Part shown: in pieces, positions 26,501 through 34,677 of the stretch | How positions within the stretch are numbered: the stretch's first letter is position 1 | Layout of the letters: each line of letters begins with the position of its first letter | Source: CAZFHA01 sp964518595 | GTDB lineage: Bacteria > Bacillota > Clostridia > Saccharofermentanales > Saccharofermentanaceae | DNA: 64,000 bases | Assembly (NCBI GenBank): GCA_964518595.1 | Contig: CAZFHA010000004.1 | Coordinates: 108,936 to 172,935, forward strand | Direction: 5' to 3' | Notes under the pieces: generated by a model | The model's input: only the letters and a program-made list of their open reading frames with translations | What the model was told of the DNA's origin: nothing | Databases searched by the model: none | Program-made: the position numbers and the translations under genes

Positions 26501-26847
26501 TCATAAAGCAGACTGTTGCCACTCATATTCTTATAAATGTTCCTTGAACAGTCTTTAGCCGGTGGATTCGTCTTCGATAAGGGCTCCCACAGCTGCTCAT
26601 CTACCCAAATCAATGTCTTGGGCCCTGTATGTGCTTGTTGGTGCAGCTTATCATCGGTTTCGTAGGGGAAAATACTGGTGCTGCTGTTTTTTCGAGCCGC
26701 CGTCAGGCCACCTCTGGAAGAGGCAAACAGCACTAAATCGCCACCACTAACCACATTAATATAAAAGGGTGCTAGCAGATCGAAATCGCTGATTTTATAG
26801 TAGTGTTCTGAGCCTATCGAGACTATGTTACCGGTCACTTTTTTCAT
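23551..26847 (-). CDS. Giant (alpha/alpha)6 glycoside hydrolase/phosphorylase-like protein (GH94-like)
   Basis: This 1098-residue protein has an N-terminal beta-rich region (residues 1-300: YYKISDFDLLAPFYINVVSGGDLVLFASSRGG, YGFVRRVELENL). A helical toroid region follows, with FSRRHGDPSRPWNQFDI and EGNWRDIFQNWEALGLSYP (about 400-460), YWGDHQIIYLAKLL (about 515), and WNDANNGIVGIGLSLVTTMQLYEYL (about 655). The last recalls the catalytic-Asp region of GH94 (GDWNDGMN). There is no signal peptide, so it acts in the cytoplasm on an imported sugar. It is the last gene of the LacI-controlled ABC operon. The fold family is likely; substrate and reaction are unknown. Confidence 0.6.
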   Translation of the reverse strand: MKKVTGNIVSIGSEHYYKISDFDLLAPFYINVVSGGDLVLFASSRGGLTAARKNSSTSIFPYETDDKLHQQAHTGPKTLIWVDEQLWEPLSKTNPPAKDCSRNIYKNMSGNSLLYEEINHVLGLAFRYEWLTSDHYGFVRRVELENLDAQPKNLRILDGLENILPWGVDPRMQERLSCLVDAYKSAEMADQSSLAVYSLTTKINDTPNPIEILRANVAWSTRAKNQTSLLSSQQINPFYYGLAPTPENIATGVKTAYLTYEEYGLAAGEQLSWALVLDVAYDHADIARLENLLAAQDYNFLWEELKQSQAKLGKIIGACDGLQCVGNQSVQYHHALNTLYNTMRGGFFPHGYQFEFDAFVKHLQYRNKVISQQPGVLAPLKACSTIFEAKAAAKNNSTLYRLVLEYLPLAFSRRHGDPSRPWNQFDIHTQDEAGGWIYNYEGNWRDIFQNWEALGLSYPPYLENFVTKFLNASTADGYNPYRINHEGIDWERLEPDNPFSGFGYWGDHQIIYLAKLLKQLEAHYPGWLREHIALDIYCYANLPYELLPYDKLLADSKNTIFYNHQKEKALLQEAAELGSDGKLIHQNGEIYQVSLLEKLLVPILAKLSNLLPEGGIWMNTQRPEWNDANNGIVGIGLSLVTTMQLYEYLQFLQRHLQQSPEEIQVSLEVVEWTNRIIDIYSHKPYESQQEKRTFFNCLGQAYSDYREKLYQQGLSVKVSTSVDLLLTLINRVMPVIALTLDRNQQDGLYHSYSLLGEELSVHPMAKMLEGQSAVISSGFVTPKGTVTLLEELYQSPLYALDQQSFYLYPLRKAPSFLERNRLGEHLSVEMKADNRILQKDINGMLHFSAEMTTKNQLEKALIDSSYNAQEQAQILAAYEALFQHNQFVGRAQVMYKYEGIGCIYWHQNAKLLLAVQDQLEKEYLTNGVGTTATELLALYRKIAAGFIYQKPAQQVGTFPLEPYSHTSFTGKAEQPGMTGQVKESIIARRRELGVIIQKGQISFHPFFLEDKEFNQEPLVFGYYNRDGLHQELCLPANSLAFTLCRVPVIYTKADLSAVEIMDDAGRVSRQSSLTLSAEQSRGVFEGKGISQIRVCLGQ

Positions 26848-26853
26848 GAAAAA

Positions 26854-29016
26854 CTACCTGCTTTCTTCCACTGGATGGATTTTAATTTGACTACAGGCAA
26901 GGTGGCTGCCTTGTCGAACAGAAATGCCAACTTGACCATAGCTATAGGGCTGATTCAGGTCTTCATATGTACAGACTTGATCACCCACTTGCCAACGAAT
27001 CTGGTTATCTTTTACCTCTACTTGGATCGTGTAAGTCTGGCCATGTTCCCAAGTAAAAGGCTGCGTCGCCAGGACTTTGTAGCCATTACTATTCTTAAGA
27101 AGAGCCAGCTGATTATCCGCCAGTAAAGCAATGGCGTAAGAACGGATTGCACCCTGTACCCTGAAATTCACTTGATGGTGGTAGCCGGTTAAGGGCGTCA
27201 CTTGAAATTCCGCTGAATAATCCGTCCAATTGTAGGCTCCTGTATAGGCCTCGCCAAAGTCACTACAGGATAGATGTAAGCTTTCATCTTCTAAATACAT
27301 CAGCCCCTTCAGCCGAGTCATTTGGCTGATTTCCCGGTGAAAGACGTTCCAGACTTCTTGCTTTGCATTGGCAAAATCTAAACCATAACTGGGCGCTCCT
27401 GTGGCGTAAAGATCATCAATAAGGCAAGTGACACTAAGGCCCCGCTCTCCCACACTTCCACTAGCTCCAACCACAGTGACCCGAAAGCCCATCTCTTCCA
27501 AAAGAGCACCTTCAAGAGCCGGAATAGTAAAGGATAGCCTTTCCCATTGCCCCGCTGTTAGGACTTTGGCTTCCCCTGCATAGATATCTCCACTGTTAAG
27601 GTCTTTGACGTATAGTTCAGCCTTCAAGGTAACTTTTGAATAAGTAGGCAACATAATGCTGCCGTGAAGTGTTTGACCGGGATAGATGGTAGGTGAAAAA
27701 CTGGGGTCATAGCGGCTATCGCTGAAGTCTTCCGGTAAGTAATAGGTTTTCTGGTAGATATAGAACCGTTCTGCAGAGTCTAGGGGCTTAACGGTCACTT
27801 TAAGTGCCCTAGTACCTGTAGCAGCCGCTTCATTGGTATTAACTATAAACTGCTCCAACTGCTGATTAGTGCCTGTTTTCTCATCTTTTTTTACCCTAAT
27901 AGCATGAGTAGAACCCGGCAGTTCAAAGTGACAAGAATGGATACGTGCCTTCATAATATCTTGCCAAAAAGCCTCCGGAGATTCACCAGCCACAGCATAG
28001 GCCAGTTTTGCCATATAAACAGCTCCATAGGGAATATCCTGAATATTGAGAGAACCTATGACACTGGAATTGATCAGCAGATCATTAATGGGTTTGCGCC
28101 ATTTATCATAGTCAATGCCTTCTAAACCACAGCGAACACCCATAATCGTTGCTACATTACCCACATTACAGTCAGTATCCCAACCACACATATTGCAAAT
28201 ATTTAGGGTCTCCGAAAAATCACCCCCACCATAAAGCAACGCCAAAATCATGACTGCTGCATTAGGGATGATGTGGCAAGTACCAGGGTAACGGTCATAA
28301 CCAAAATTACTATGGATATAGTGGTAGCATTCACGCCAAGTTGATTGAGGGTGATCTAGGTAATAACCGATTACGCTCCGAACCACCCGGGTATATTCAC
28401 AATCAGAAGGGATATAACTTAGACCCTTCTCAATAATGGCCATGATATCCTGTTCAACAAAGGCCTGGCTGATACAGGCACTTACAAACATACCACCATA
28501 GACCCCATTGCCATCGTGAGTTACACTGGAGGCTCTCTGGGCATAGCGAGCTGCTTTATCAGGGTCTCCCGGTGTCACCAGCCCCCAGCAATCCACAAAA
28601 ATCTGTCCGCCAATTTGCTCCGCAACGGTGGCACCATTTTGGGCAATACTACCACTTTGAGGTGTCGGTATACCTTGGCGCAGATTAGCATAAGCCGTAT
28701 GCTCTGTAGAGACACCATAGCCCCCCCACCAGAAAAAGCCATGTTCACAGGGCGCATAATTTAACAAAGCCAAAGCCGCCTCTTGAGCCGTAAAATCTAA
28801 AGATAGACTATCTTCCAGAGCCCGAACAAAGAATATGGGGCCATTACTGTCATCGTCAGCGGCAAAATTACTATACGGTGTAGGGTAGTCCTTTAGTTCG
28901 CCAAAGACGTTTTTAATATCCTCATAGGTCCAGCCTTCAACCGCCGCGCCGAGACGGATGCCAATAATTTTAGCCAACCATCCGGCGTAAATTTTCTCAA
29001 TATATTCTGTCTTCAA
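26854..29016 (-). CDS. ADP-ribosylglycohydrolase (DraG)-like protein with beta-sandwich C-terminus
   Basis: This 720-residue protein has DraG-type features in residues 1-345. They are MKTEYIEKIYAGWLAKIIGIRLGAAVEGW, the metal-site acid cluster in FAADDDSNGPIFFVRALED (about 52), and GWDTDCNVGNVATIMG near residue 280, the second metal-ligand loop. Residues ~390-530 look like a carbohydrate-binding-type beta domain. Residues ~545-720 look like a concanavalin-type sandwich (GYHHQVNFRVQGA, HGQTYTIQVEVKDNQIRWQVGDQVCTYEDL). It lies between sugar permeases and a GH94-like gene. DraG-like enzymes in carbohydrate loci probably cleave ribosyl- or N-glycosides rather than protein ADP-ribose; that is inference. 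Confidence 0.8.
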   Translation of the reverse strand: MKTEYIEKIYAGWLAKIIGIRLGAAVEGWTYEDIKNVFGELKDYPTPYSNFAADDDSNGPIFFVRALEDSLSLDFTAQEAALALLNYAPCEHGFFWWGGYGVSTEHTAYANLRQGIPTPQSGSIAQNGATVAEQIGGQIFVDCWGLVTPGDPDKAARYAQRASSVTHDGNGVYGGMFVSACISQAFVEQDIMAIIEKGLSYIPSDCEYTRVVRSVIGYYLDHPQSTWRECYHYIHSNFGYDRYPGTCHIIPNAAVMILALLYGGGDFSETLNICNMCGWDTDCNVGNVATIMGVRCGLEGIDYDKWRKPINDLLINSSVIGSLNIQDIPYGAVYMAKLAYAVAGESPEAFWQDIMKARIHSCHFELPGSTHAIRVKKDEKTGTNQQLEQFIVNTNEAAATGTRALKVTVKPLDSAERFYIYQKTYYLPEDFSDSRYDPSFSPTIYPGQTLHGSIMLPTYSKVTLKAELYVKDLNSGDIYAGEAKVLTAGQWERLSFTIPALEGALLEEMGFRVTVVGASGSVGERGLSVTCLIDDLYATGAPSYGLDFANAKQEVWNVFHREISQMTRLKGLMYLEDESLHLSCSDFGEAYTGAYNWTDYSAEFQVTPLTGYHHQVNFRVQGAIRSYAIALLADNQLALLKNSNGYKVLATQPFTWEHGQTYTIQVEVKDNQIRWQVGDQVCTYEDLNQPYSYGQVGISVRQGSHLACSQIKIHPVEESR

Positions 29017-29034
29017 GTTTTTGTCCTCCTTCTA

Positions 29035-29859
29035 TTAACCTTTTACACCACCACTGGCCATACCTTCAATAAAGTAGTTCTGTGAAAGGATAAAGATAAT
29101 GATGATAGGCAGCATCGAAATCATCGCAGCGGTAAAAACCAAATCAAGCTTTGAGCCTTTCTCGCTAACAAAAAGCACATAGCGAGTGGCCACCGTTTTC
29201 AAGGTAGTGTCTTGCAAAAAAGTATTGGCAATGGTGAACTCATTCCAAGTATTAACAAAGGTAATAAGCCCGATAGTCGTAATAATTGGCTTAGATAGGG
29301 GGAATATGATACGGCCAATAATCCCAAAGACACCACAACCATCAATCTGAGCTGCTTCCGTTATTTCATTGGGAATCCCAATGATGTAGGTTCGCGCCAA
29401 AAGCACGGTAAAAGCCAAGTTAGTGGCAATGTAAATCATTACCATCCCGATACGATTGTTAACCAGTTCCATCTCGGCAAAGCGATAGTAAAGCGGTGCA
29501 AGATAAGAGAACAGCGGTATGGAGAGAGCCACACCAAAGTAGACGATAGCAAAGGTCTTAATCTTAACTTTAGACTTGGCCAAAAAATAGCCCATAAACA
29601 TAGCCAGAACAATAACAATAACCGTAGAAAATACACTGATAAATATGCTATTCAAATAGGCCTGAGTATAGCCGCCAATATTCCAAGCATTGATATAGTT
29701 TTCAAAATTAAATTTTGTGGGTAGGCCAATGGGAAATTGCTTAATATCCTTGTCGGTACGAAAGGTGTTAAAAAGTACAATCACCAAAGGAATGGCTTGC
29801 AAGATAGCGACGAAAGCTAAGCCTATATGTAGTAGTCGTTGACGCTTTTTCTTATGCAT
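29035..29859 (-). CDS. Carbohydrate ABC transporter permease (MalG/CUT1 type)
   Basis: This 274-residue inner-membrane protein has six predicted helices. The first is LLHIGLAFVAILQAIPLVIVLFNTF. The EAA loop near residue 170 reads IPNEITEAAQIDGCGVFGIIGRIIFPLSKP and contacts the ATPase. The end KxYFIEGMASGGVKG is typical of MalG-like permeases. It follows the first permease with 2 bp between genes. No ATP-binding subunit is encoded in this locus, so a shared MsiK/UgpC-type ATPase elsewhere must energise it. Confidence 0.93.
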   Translation of the reverse strand: MHKKKRQRLLHIGLAFVAILQAIPLVIVLFNTFRTDKDIKQFPIGLPTKFNFENYINAWNIGGYTQAYLNSIFISVFSTVIVIVLAMFMGYFLAKSKVKIKTFAIVYFGVALSIPLFSYLAPLYYRFAEMELVNNRIGMVMIYIATNLAFTVLLARTYIIGIPNEITEAAQIDGCGVFGIIGRIIFPLSKPIITTIGLITFVNTWNEFTIANTFLQDTTLKTVATRYVLFVSEKGSKLDLVFTAAMISMLPIIIIFILSQNYFIEGMASGGVKG

Positions 29860-29861
29860 AA

Positions 29862-30752
29862 CTATTCCTCCGATTTCTTTCTAATCAAGGCAAAAGCCCC
29901 TAAAATAGCAAAAGACAAGACGGCTTGAATCGTGGCAATTGAGCTGGCATAACCAGCATTGTATTTGAGTATAGAGTTTTTATACATCATCGTCGAAAGT
30001 AGTTCCGTACCAGGGCCACCCTTGGTCATAACCCAAACATATTCGAAGGTTCCTAAAGACCAGACCATGGTGGTGGTAATAATAAAGATAAGCGTAGCTT
30101 TAAGCCCCGGCAGAGTGATATACCACATTTTTTGCAGCGTATTACAGCCTTCCACGTCAGCGACTTCATAGAGCGCCGGATCAATCTGTTGTAGTCCGCT
30201 CATGATAATAACCAGAACGAACCCCCACCAGTGCCAGTTATCGACAAAGGCTACGGAAAAAAGTGCATTAGCCGGTGCTAACCAATCAATCCCGTGAAAA
30301 GTTTGACCAAAGGCCGCCGCCAAACGCTCAAAAATCAAGTTAATTCCGAAATAGGGGTTAAAGAAAGTGGCAAAGATCTTACCTGCCACGGCAGCAGATA
30401 TAACATAGGGGAGAAAGTAAATGGTACGATAAACAATCTGCCCCTTTTTTAATCGAGATAAAACATAGCCCAAAAGGAATCCCAGCATAATTGGAACCGT
30501 CAAAAAGATCAGCATCCACTTTAAGTTATTGCCTAAAGCTGTAAAAAAATCCGGGTCTTGAAACAAATTTACATAGTTTTCAAAGCCGATAAAGGTCTTG
30601 GCTCCAATACCATTCCACTCTGTAAAAGAAGCATAAATGGTAGTGAAGGATGGTAGAACTATGATCCAAAAATGATATAAAAGAATTGGTATCATAACCA
30701 AGTAAGCCACTAGGCTACTTTTTCTGGAGGCGCTTAATTTAAGTATGTTCAT
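29862..30752 (-). CDS. Carbohydrate ABC transporter permease (MalF/CUT1 type)
   Basis: This 296-residue membrane protein has six helices and an EAA loop near residue 195 (QQIDPALYEVADVEGCNTLQKMWYITLPGLKATL). It starts with basic residues and a helix (SSLVAYLVMIPILLYHFWIIVLPSF). It partners the MalG-type permease encoded 2 bp downstream and the binding protein encoded 90 bp upstream. The set is a CUT1 importer for oligosaccharides or glycosides; substrate not determinable from sequence. Confidence 0.93.
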   Translation of the reverse strand: MNILKLSASRKSSLVAYLVMIPILLYHFWIIVLPSFTTIYASFTEWNGIGAKTFIGFENYVNLFQDPDFFTALGNNLKWMLIFLTVPIMLGFLLGYVLSRLKKGQIVYRTIYFLPYVISAAVAGKIFATFFNPYFGINLIFERLAAAFGQTFHGIDWLAPANALFSVAFVDNWHWWGFVLVIIMSGLQQIDPALYEVADVEGCNTLQKMWYITLPGLKATLIFIITTTMVWSLGTFEYVWVMTKGGPGTELLSTMMYKNSILKYNAGYASSIATIQAVLSFAILGAFALIRKKSEE

Positions 30753-30842
30753 TGAGTTCCCTCCTCAATTTGGCGATGAGAAAAACGGCTTACCAAAACA
30801 AATCCTATTGCCCTGATAAGCCGTCCCCTTTTCTATTTAGAG

Positions 30843-32246
30843 TTAAGGTAGTACAGGTACTAGGCCTGCTGCACGCTCTTCATCATTAAGGCTTTGCAGT
30901 TTGGCAAGATAGTCCTCTACAGAAGTCTTACCTTCCAGTACATTGACAATTCCTTCATATACATAGACTCTGGTCTTAGGCGGGTAGAAAGCATAAGTGG
31001 TATAGCCGTAATTCTGATTGGCCAAAGAAGAATTAAGTAGCTTCCACATGTCTTGAATCGATGGGTCGATACCATCAAAAGTTGAAGGATCAAGCTCAAT
31101 TGGCGCTACATCTAAGCCCTCTTTTACGAAATCCGCTTGAATATCTGCAGACAGTAGCTGGCTAATTACATATCCAGCCAGATCCGGTGCAGCAGTATCA
31201 GCTGATACAGCCCACATGCCCCCAACCGCCATAGGAATATGGGCAGATTCCTCATTATTAATAGCCGGGTGGAGCATTACACCGATATTATCTTTGACTT
31301 CCTGATCAAGGGGCGTAATCCAATAAGGGGCCCAGGTGCCTTCCAGTTTAAACAGTGCCCGGTCGCTGGTAAAGGCATTAATCGCATCATCACTGGTGAG
31401 AATATAGGATTTACCATCAGCTAAGTATCCGGTATCATGCCATTTTTTATAGAGATTAACCGTATCAGCAAACCCCTTATCCGTCCACTTGGCATCATTT
31501 TCTCCGAGCAAAGTGTTACGCAAAAGCTCTCTACTGGTATAGCTAAACATCACAGACATATACCATTCTTGCGCCCAAGGCCAGTCCTGAGTCCCTAGCA
31601 TAATTGGAGTATATCCAGCCTCTTGAGCCGCTTTCAGTGCGGCTTCAAAAGATGCGAGATCCTTAATTGCCTCAGCTTTAAGTCCCAGTTCTTCCATGAT
31701 GGCTTTGTTATACCAAAGAACAATGCCCTCATAGCCGTAAGGAAGGGCATAGACTTTGCCGTTAACCTTAGAAAGAGCGTAGGCCCAGTCAAACATCGTG
31801 TCTTCCCACTTGTATTCGGTGGCATAACTAGACAAATCCAGTAAGAGATCATCCTTGGTGTACTGAGCAACGTCAGCAGGAGAGTCCAGAACCAAAATAT
31901 CGGGACGGTCTTTCGAACTCATACGCGTATTAATAATATCTTTGGATTGGGAACCGGTTAATTTCAGACTATAGCTTGTGCCATTCTTACTGTTATAGTC
32001 CTCCACAAACGTAGAAAAAACTTTCTCCAGCAAAGCTGTTTGGGAAGCTTCCGTCGAACCAACCGCAACTTCAAACTCTCCACCCTTACTATCACCGCCA
32101 TTATTCTCACTGGAATTAGATGTAGTAGTGCTACCGGAGTCTTTGCCCGGAGCCGTTGTAGCAGTGCCAGATCCAGAACTACTGCAACCAGCAACGGTTG
32201 CCAGTAGCATCACACTGGCGATCAAAAGTGAAATAAACTTTTTCAT
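30843..32246 (-). CDS. Extracellular sugar-binding lipoprotein of an ABC importer
   Basis: This 467-residue protein has a lipoprotein signal (KKFISLLIASVMLLATVAGC, Cys about residue 21). A Ser/Thr/Gly-rich linker follows (residues 22-55), then an SBP_bac_1-type fold (STEASQTALLEKVFSTFVEDYNSKNG, LYKKWHDTGYLADG). It captures the substrate outside the cell and hands it to the two permeases encoded downstream. It is the first gene of the operon; the promoter with an overlapping LacI-type operator lies about 280 bp upstream. Confidence 0.94.
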   Translation of the reverse strand: MKKFISLLIASVMLLATVAGCSSSGSGTATTAPGKDSGSTTTSNSSENNGGDSKGGEFEVAVGSTEASQTALLEKVFSTFVEDYNSKNGTSYSLKLTGSQSKDIINTRMSSKDRPDILVLDSPADVAQYTKDDLLLDLSSYATEYKWEDTMFDWAYALSKVNGKVYALPYGYEGIVLWYNKAIMEELGLKAEAIKDLASFEAALKAAQEAGYTPIMLGTQDWPWAQEWYMSVMFSYTSRELLRNTLLGENDAKWTDKGFADTVNLYKKWHDTGYLADGKSYILTSDDAINAFTSDRALFKLEGTWAPYWITPLDQEVKDNIGVMLHPAINNEESAHIPMAVGGMWAVSADTAAPDLAGYVISQLLSADIQADFVKEGLDVAPIELDPSTFDGIDPSIQDMWKLLNSSLANQNYGYTTYAFYPPKTRVYVYEGIVNVLEGKTSVEDYLAKLQSLNDEERAAGLVPVLP

Positions 32247-32345
32247 TCTTTGTCCCTCCTATTATGGTGTTTTAAAAAATTCTCTATAGCAACAGCTTCA
32301 GAAAAATCCAGCTGACTACAAAGCTTAAGACCAAACGCAACAATC

Positions 32346-32366
32346 TAGTAAAACGTTTTTCTACTA
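32346..32366. promoter_or_regulatory. Putative LacI-family operator 2
   Basis: AAAACGTTTT (32350-32359) is a perfect palindrome with the central CG of LacI-type operators, set inside an outer TAGTA...TACTA repeat. It lies about 100 bp upstream of the binding-protein start and ~180 bp from the promoter-embedded operator, a spacing that would allow looping. Confidence 0.6.
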
Positions 32367-32526
32367 TGCCCAAAACTCCCGTCACCCATTACTAAATAAA
32401 TTACATACAATAAAAATAGGAATAAACCTTTCCAGACAGCAGAAAAATACCTTTCATAATGCACAAAAAGTCTCTGAAAGAAATAGCGAATTGTCAATTT
32501 ACATCTGCAAGTTTCTAGTTACGTGC

Positions 32527-32555
32527 AGATTATCAAAAAAACGTTTTTTTGTCAA
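32527..32555 (-). promoter_or_regulatory. Promoter with embedded LacI-family operator for the sugar ABC operon
   Basis: On the minus strand a perfect TTGACA (32550-32555) and TAATCT (32527-32532) are 17 bp apart. The spacer is almost entirely occupied by the 18-bp perfect palindrome CAAAAAAACGTTTTTTTG (32534-32551), centred on CG as in LacI operators. A repressor bound here would block RNA polymerase directly. The transcript would start near 32520, leaving a ~275-base leader before the binding-protein gene. This and operator 2 account for the 383-bp gap between the lacI-type gene and the binding-protein gene. Confidence 0.8.
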
Positions 32556-32629
32556 TTATTTCTGAAAAACTTTATCAAATATATTTACAATGCACAAAAT
32601 CAGGAAGAAACAACAACGAAAAACAAAGA

Positions 32630-33721
32630 CTACCAGTCGGTAATGATCCAATCCTCAAGAGCATTGCTATCTGTAGAGCGCCGCACCACGAGCTTAGTAG
32701 GAAGTGGCTTTTTCTTAGGGGGGAGAATCTCGCCCTCTTGTAAATTGCTTTCGATCTGAGAAATCAATTGCTTGGCAGCGATTTCGCCCATTTCTCGCTT
32801 CAGTACATGCACAGAAGATAGTGGCGGATCAATCTCACTGCAGAGAAAAACATCATCATAGCCAATGACTTTCACATCCGCCGGAATAGCGATCCCCTGT
32901 TCCTTAAGTGCCCGGCAAGCCCCTACCGCCATCTGATCGTTTGAAACACTGATTCCGTCGAAAAATAGAGGCTGCTTTAAGAGTTCTTTCGTACGTAAAT
33001 AGCCGGATTGATGGGAATAATCACCAAAAACAATCTGCTGGTCACTAACCCCCTGTCCACTCTCTTCCAGCGCTCGTTTATATCCACGAATACGATCTTG
33101 AGAGACTTTTAAGGTAGGTTGACCCGCAATATGAACAATACTCTTACAGCCGGTGGAAAGCAGATATTTTGTAGCCATATAGGAGCCTTGCTCCGAATCC
33201 GAAAAAACCGAACTGATTCCATAGGGGGTAAAATCACGTTCAATACTAACCAAGGATGTTCGCTTATACATAGTGGCAATCTTAAGAATTTCTTCGGCAT
33301 AAGATTTTTCAAGTTCTTCCATAATCATCGAAGAAAAAATAATGCCATCTACTTTATGACCAGCAAATAAGACAAAACCTTCCTTTTCTTTTTGGTAAGC
33401 TGTTGTTAAATTTCTAGCCACATTGGTACCAAAAACAGAAACATTATAGCCCATTTTTTCGGCTACACTATATATACCTTCCAGGACATAGGGATAAAAA
33501 AGCCCACTTATATCAACGGTAATAACGCCAATAGTCTTGGTATTCTTAGCCTTCATATTTCTGGCTACAGGATCTGCAACATAATCTAATTCTCTTACTG
33601 CTACAAGCACTTTACGCTGTAAGTCATCACTAACGAACTTGGATTGATTTAGAACATTGGAAACAGTAGAAATAGACACGCCAGCCCGTCTTGCAACATC
33701 CTTAATGGTAACTTTACTCAT
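32630..33721 (-). CDS. LacI-family transcriptional regulator
   Basis: This 363-residue protein has an N-terminal LacI HTH (VTIKDVARRAGVSISTVSNVLNQSKFVSDDLQRKV). A periplasmic-binding-protein-like sensor domain follows (TKTIGVITVDISGLFYPYVLEGI, DGISVSNDQMAVGACRALKEQGIAIPADVKVIGYDDV). It is the obvious ligand-responsive repressor of the downstream sugar operon, whose promoter contains a CG-centred palindrome. It is on the same strand and separate from the operon by that promoter. Its inducer is presumably the imported sugar. Confidence 0.95.
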   Translation of the reverse strand: MSKVTIKDVARRAGVSISTVSNVLNQSKFVSDDLQRKVLVAVRELDYVADPVARNMKAKNTKTIGVITVDISGLFYPYVLEGIYSVAEKMGYNVSVFGTNVARNLTTAYQKEKEGFVLFAGHKVDGIIFSSMIMEELEKSYAEEILKIATMYKRTSLVSIERDFTPYGISSVFSDSEQGSYMATKYLLSTGCKSIVHIAGQPTLKVSQDRIRGYKRALEESGQGVSDQQIVFGDYSHQSGYLRTKELLKQPLFFDGISVSNDQMAVGACRALKEQGIAIPADVKVIGYDDVFLCSEIDPPLSSVHVLKREMGEIAAKQLISQIESNLQEGEILPPKKKPLPTKLVVRRSTDSNALEDWIITDW

Positions 33722-33802
33722 CTCATTGCCCTTTAACGAATTATTTGTCTATTTGCTGTCCTATGCCTAAAAATAGCCTAGGCAGCGAAAATCTCTTTAA
33801 GA

Positions 33803-33998
33803 GCTTATCAGAAAATCGTTTTTTGGTCAATTTATCCTTTACCCTCAGGTCATCCCTATGGGGAATTGAAAGAAGGTCATTGGAGAATCTATTTCCACCA
33901 AGAAACAAAATACTCTACGTAACCCCACAGTCTGCCCAAAAATCTATTGATTAGCGAACCTAGTAAGGGATTAAGCATAACCCCTCCGGCAATCCCCA
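33803..33998 (+). pseudogene. Deleted and frameshifted copy of the DUF4440 region
   Basis: Two segments match the GNAT-DUF4440 locus: 33803-33837 matches 21979-22013, and 33842-33998 matches 22366-22522. About 350 bp present in the other locus are missing between them. One extra A in the GAATTGAAAGAAGG stretch shifts the reading frame, so the DUF4440 tail is not translatable. The segment also encodes, on the minus strand, the C-terminus of the intact membrane-protein gene. Confidence 0.85.
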
Positions 33999-34590
33999 GA
34001 AGGAGCTGCCTTGGGCTTTTGTAAAGTACCAGACATGCTACTACTAAGAATAATACGTCTCCATAATGGTACCTGATATAAATATATCCTATTTCCATAT
34101 AAAAGGCCTCTGCCATAAAAAATCCCAGAATAAAAGCAGTAAGTATTATAGACAACCAGCCCTTGCCCTTAGCATACCAGACCCCAAAGGCTAATAATGG
34201 GCTAACAAGCGTTATAATCACCCAGAATAATACATCATAGGATCTGGGGAAGAAACCAAAAAAGCTTATAGTTATGGTGTAGTAGCCAAGTAGAATTCCA
34301 ATGAAAAAGACCAAGACATTTAGACTTGCTCTTAGAGGGCGTTTACTGTATACAGCTATACAAAGTCCAATCAATGCCCAAATGCCTACTCTTGAAAGCA
34401 GTTGTCCTAAGCCCAGCTCTTGAATAAAATTTCCCCAAGGCTGATGGTGCTGGACTGGCCAAGGATCCATTAGTTTAGCCAGACTCCCCACAGCAACGCT
34501 TAAAGCGAATAATAATAGTGTATACAGCGCTTCCGATTTAAGCTGCTTTTCTTTCGTTATTGAACGGCAATTATGTAAAAAATTTCGCAA
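33889..34590 (-). CDS. Multispanning membrane protein, DUF6518-like
   Basis: I chose TTG 34590 as start because AAGGGGGG precedes it at good spacing; an upstream ATG (34647) has no such site. The ~233-residue product has about seven hydrophobic helices (LYTLLLFALSVAVGSLAKL, RVGIWALIGLCIAVYS, LNVLVFFIGILLGYYTITISFFGFF, FWVIITLVSPLLAFGVWYAKG, WLSIILTAFILGFFMAEAFYM, DVLFLVVACLVLYK). The FMAEAFY pattern is typical of DUF6518-like proteins. Its 3' end overlaps the decayed DUF4440 copy on the other strand. Role unknown. Confidence 0.7.
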   Translation of the reverse strand: MRNFLHNCRSITKEKQLKSEALYTLLLFALSVAVGSLAKLMDPWPVQHHQPWGNFIQELGLGQLLSRVGIWALIGLCIAVYSKRPLRASLNVLVFFIGILLGYYTITISFFGFFPRSYDVLFWVIITLVSPLLAFGVWYAKGKGWLSIILTAFILGFFMAEAFYMEIGYIYIRYHYGDVLFLVVACLVLYKSPRQLLLGIAGGVMLNPLLGSLINRFLGRLWGYVEYFVSWWK

Positions 34591-34602
34591 AATTTCCCCC
34601 CC

Positions 34603-34631
34603 TTGCACAATTCCCTGCCCATGCGTAAGAT
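34603..34631 (+). promoter_or_regulatory. Putative promoter of the GATase1-like gene
   Basis: TTGCAC (34603-34608), a 17-bp spacer and TAAGAT (34626-34631) lie about 47 bp before the ATG at 34678. The promoter overlaps the start region of the divergent membrane-protein gene. Confidence 0.5.
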
Positions 34632-34677
34632 ATAGGCACAATAGCATAAAGCAGATGACTGCGCAAGGAGGTCGGTT

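Noticed and set aside
26854..29016. DraG-like enzyme as reversal partner of the ADP-ribosyltransferase at 18.2 kb
   Set aside because: They are 8 kb apart in different transcription units, and the DraG-like gene is clearly part of the sugar operon.
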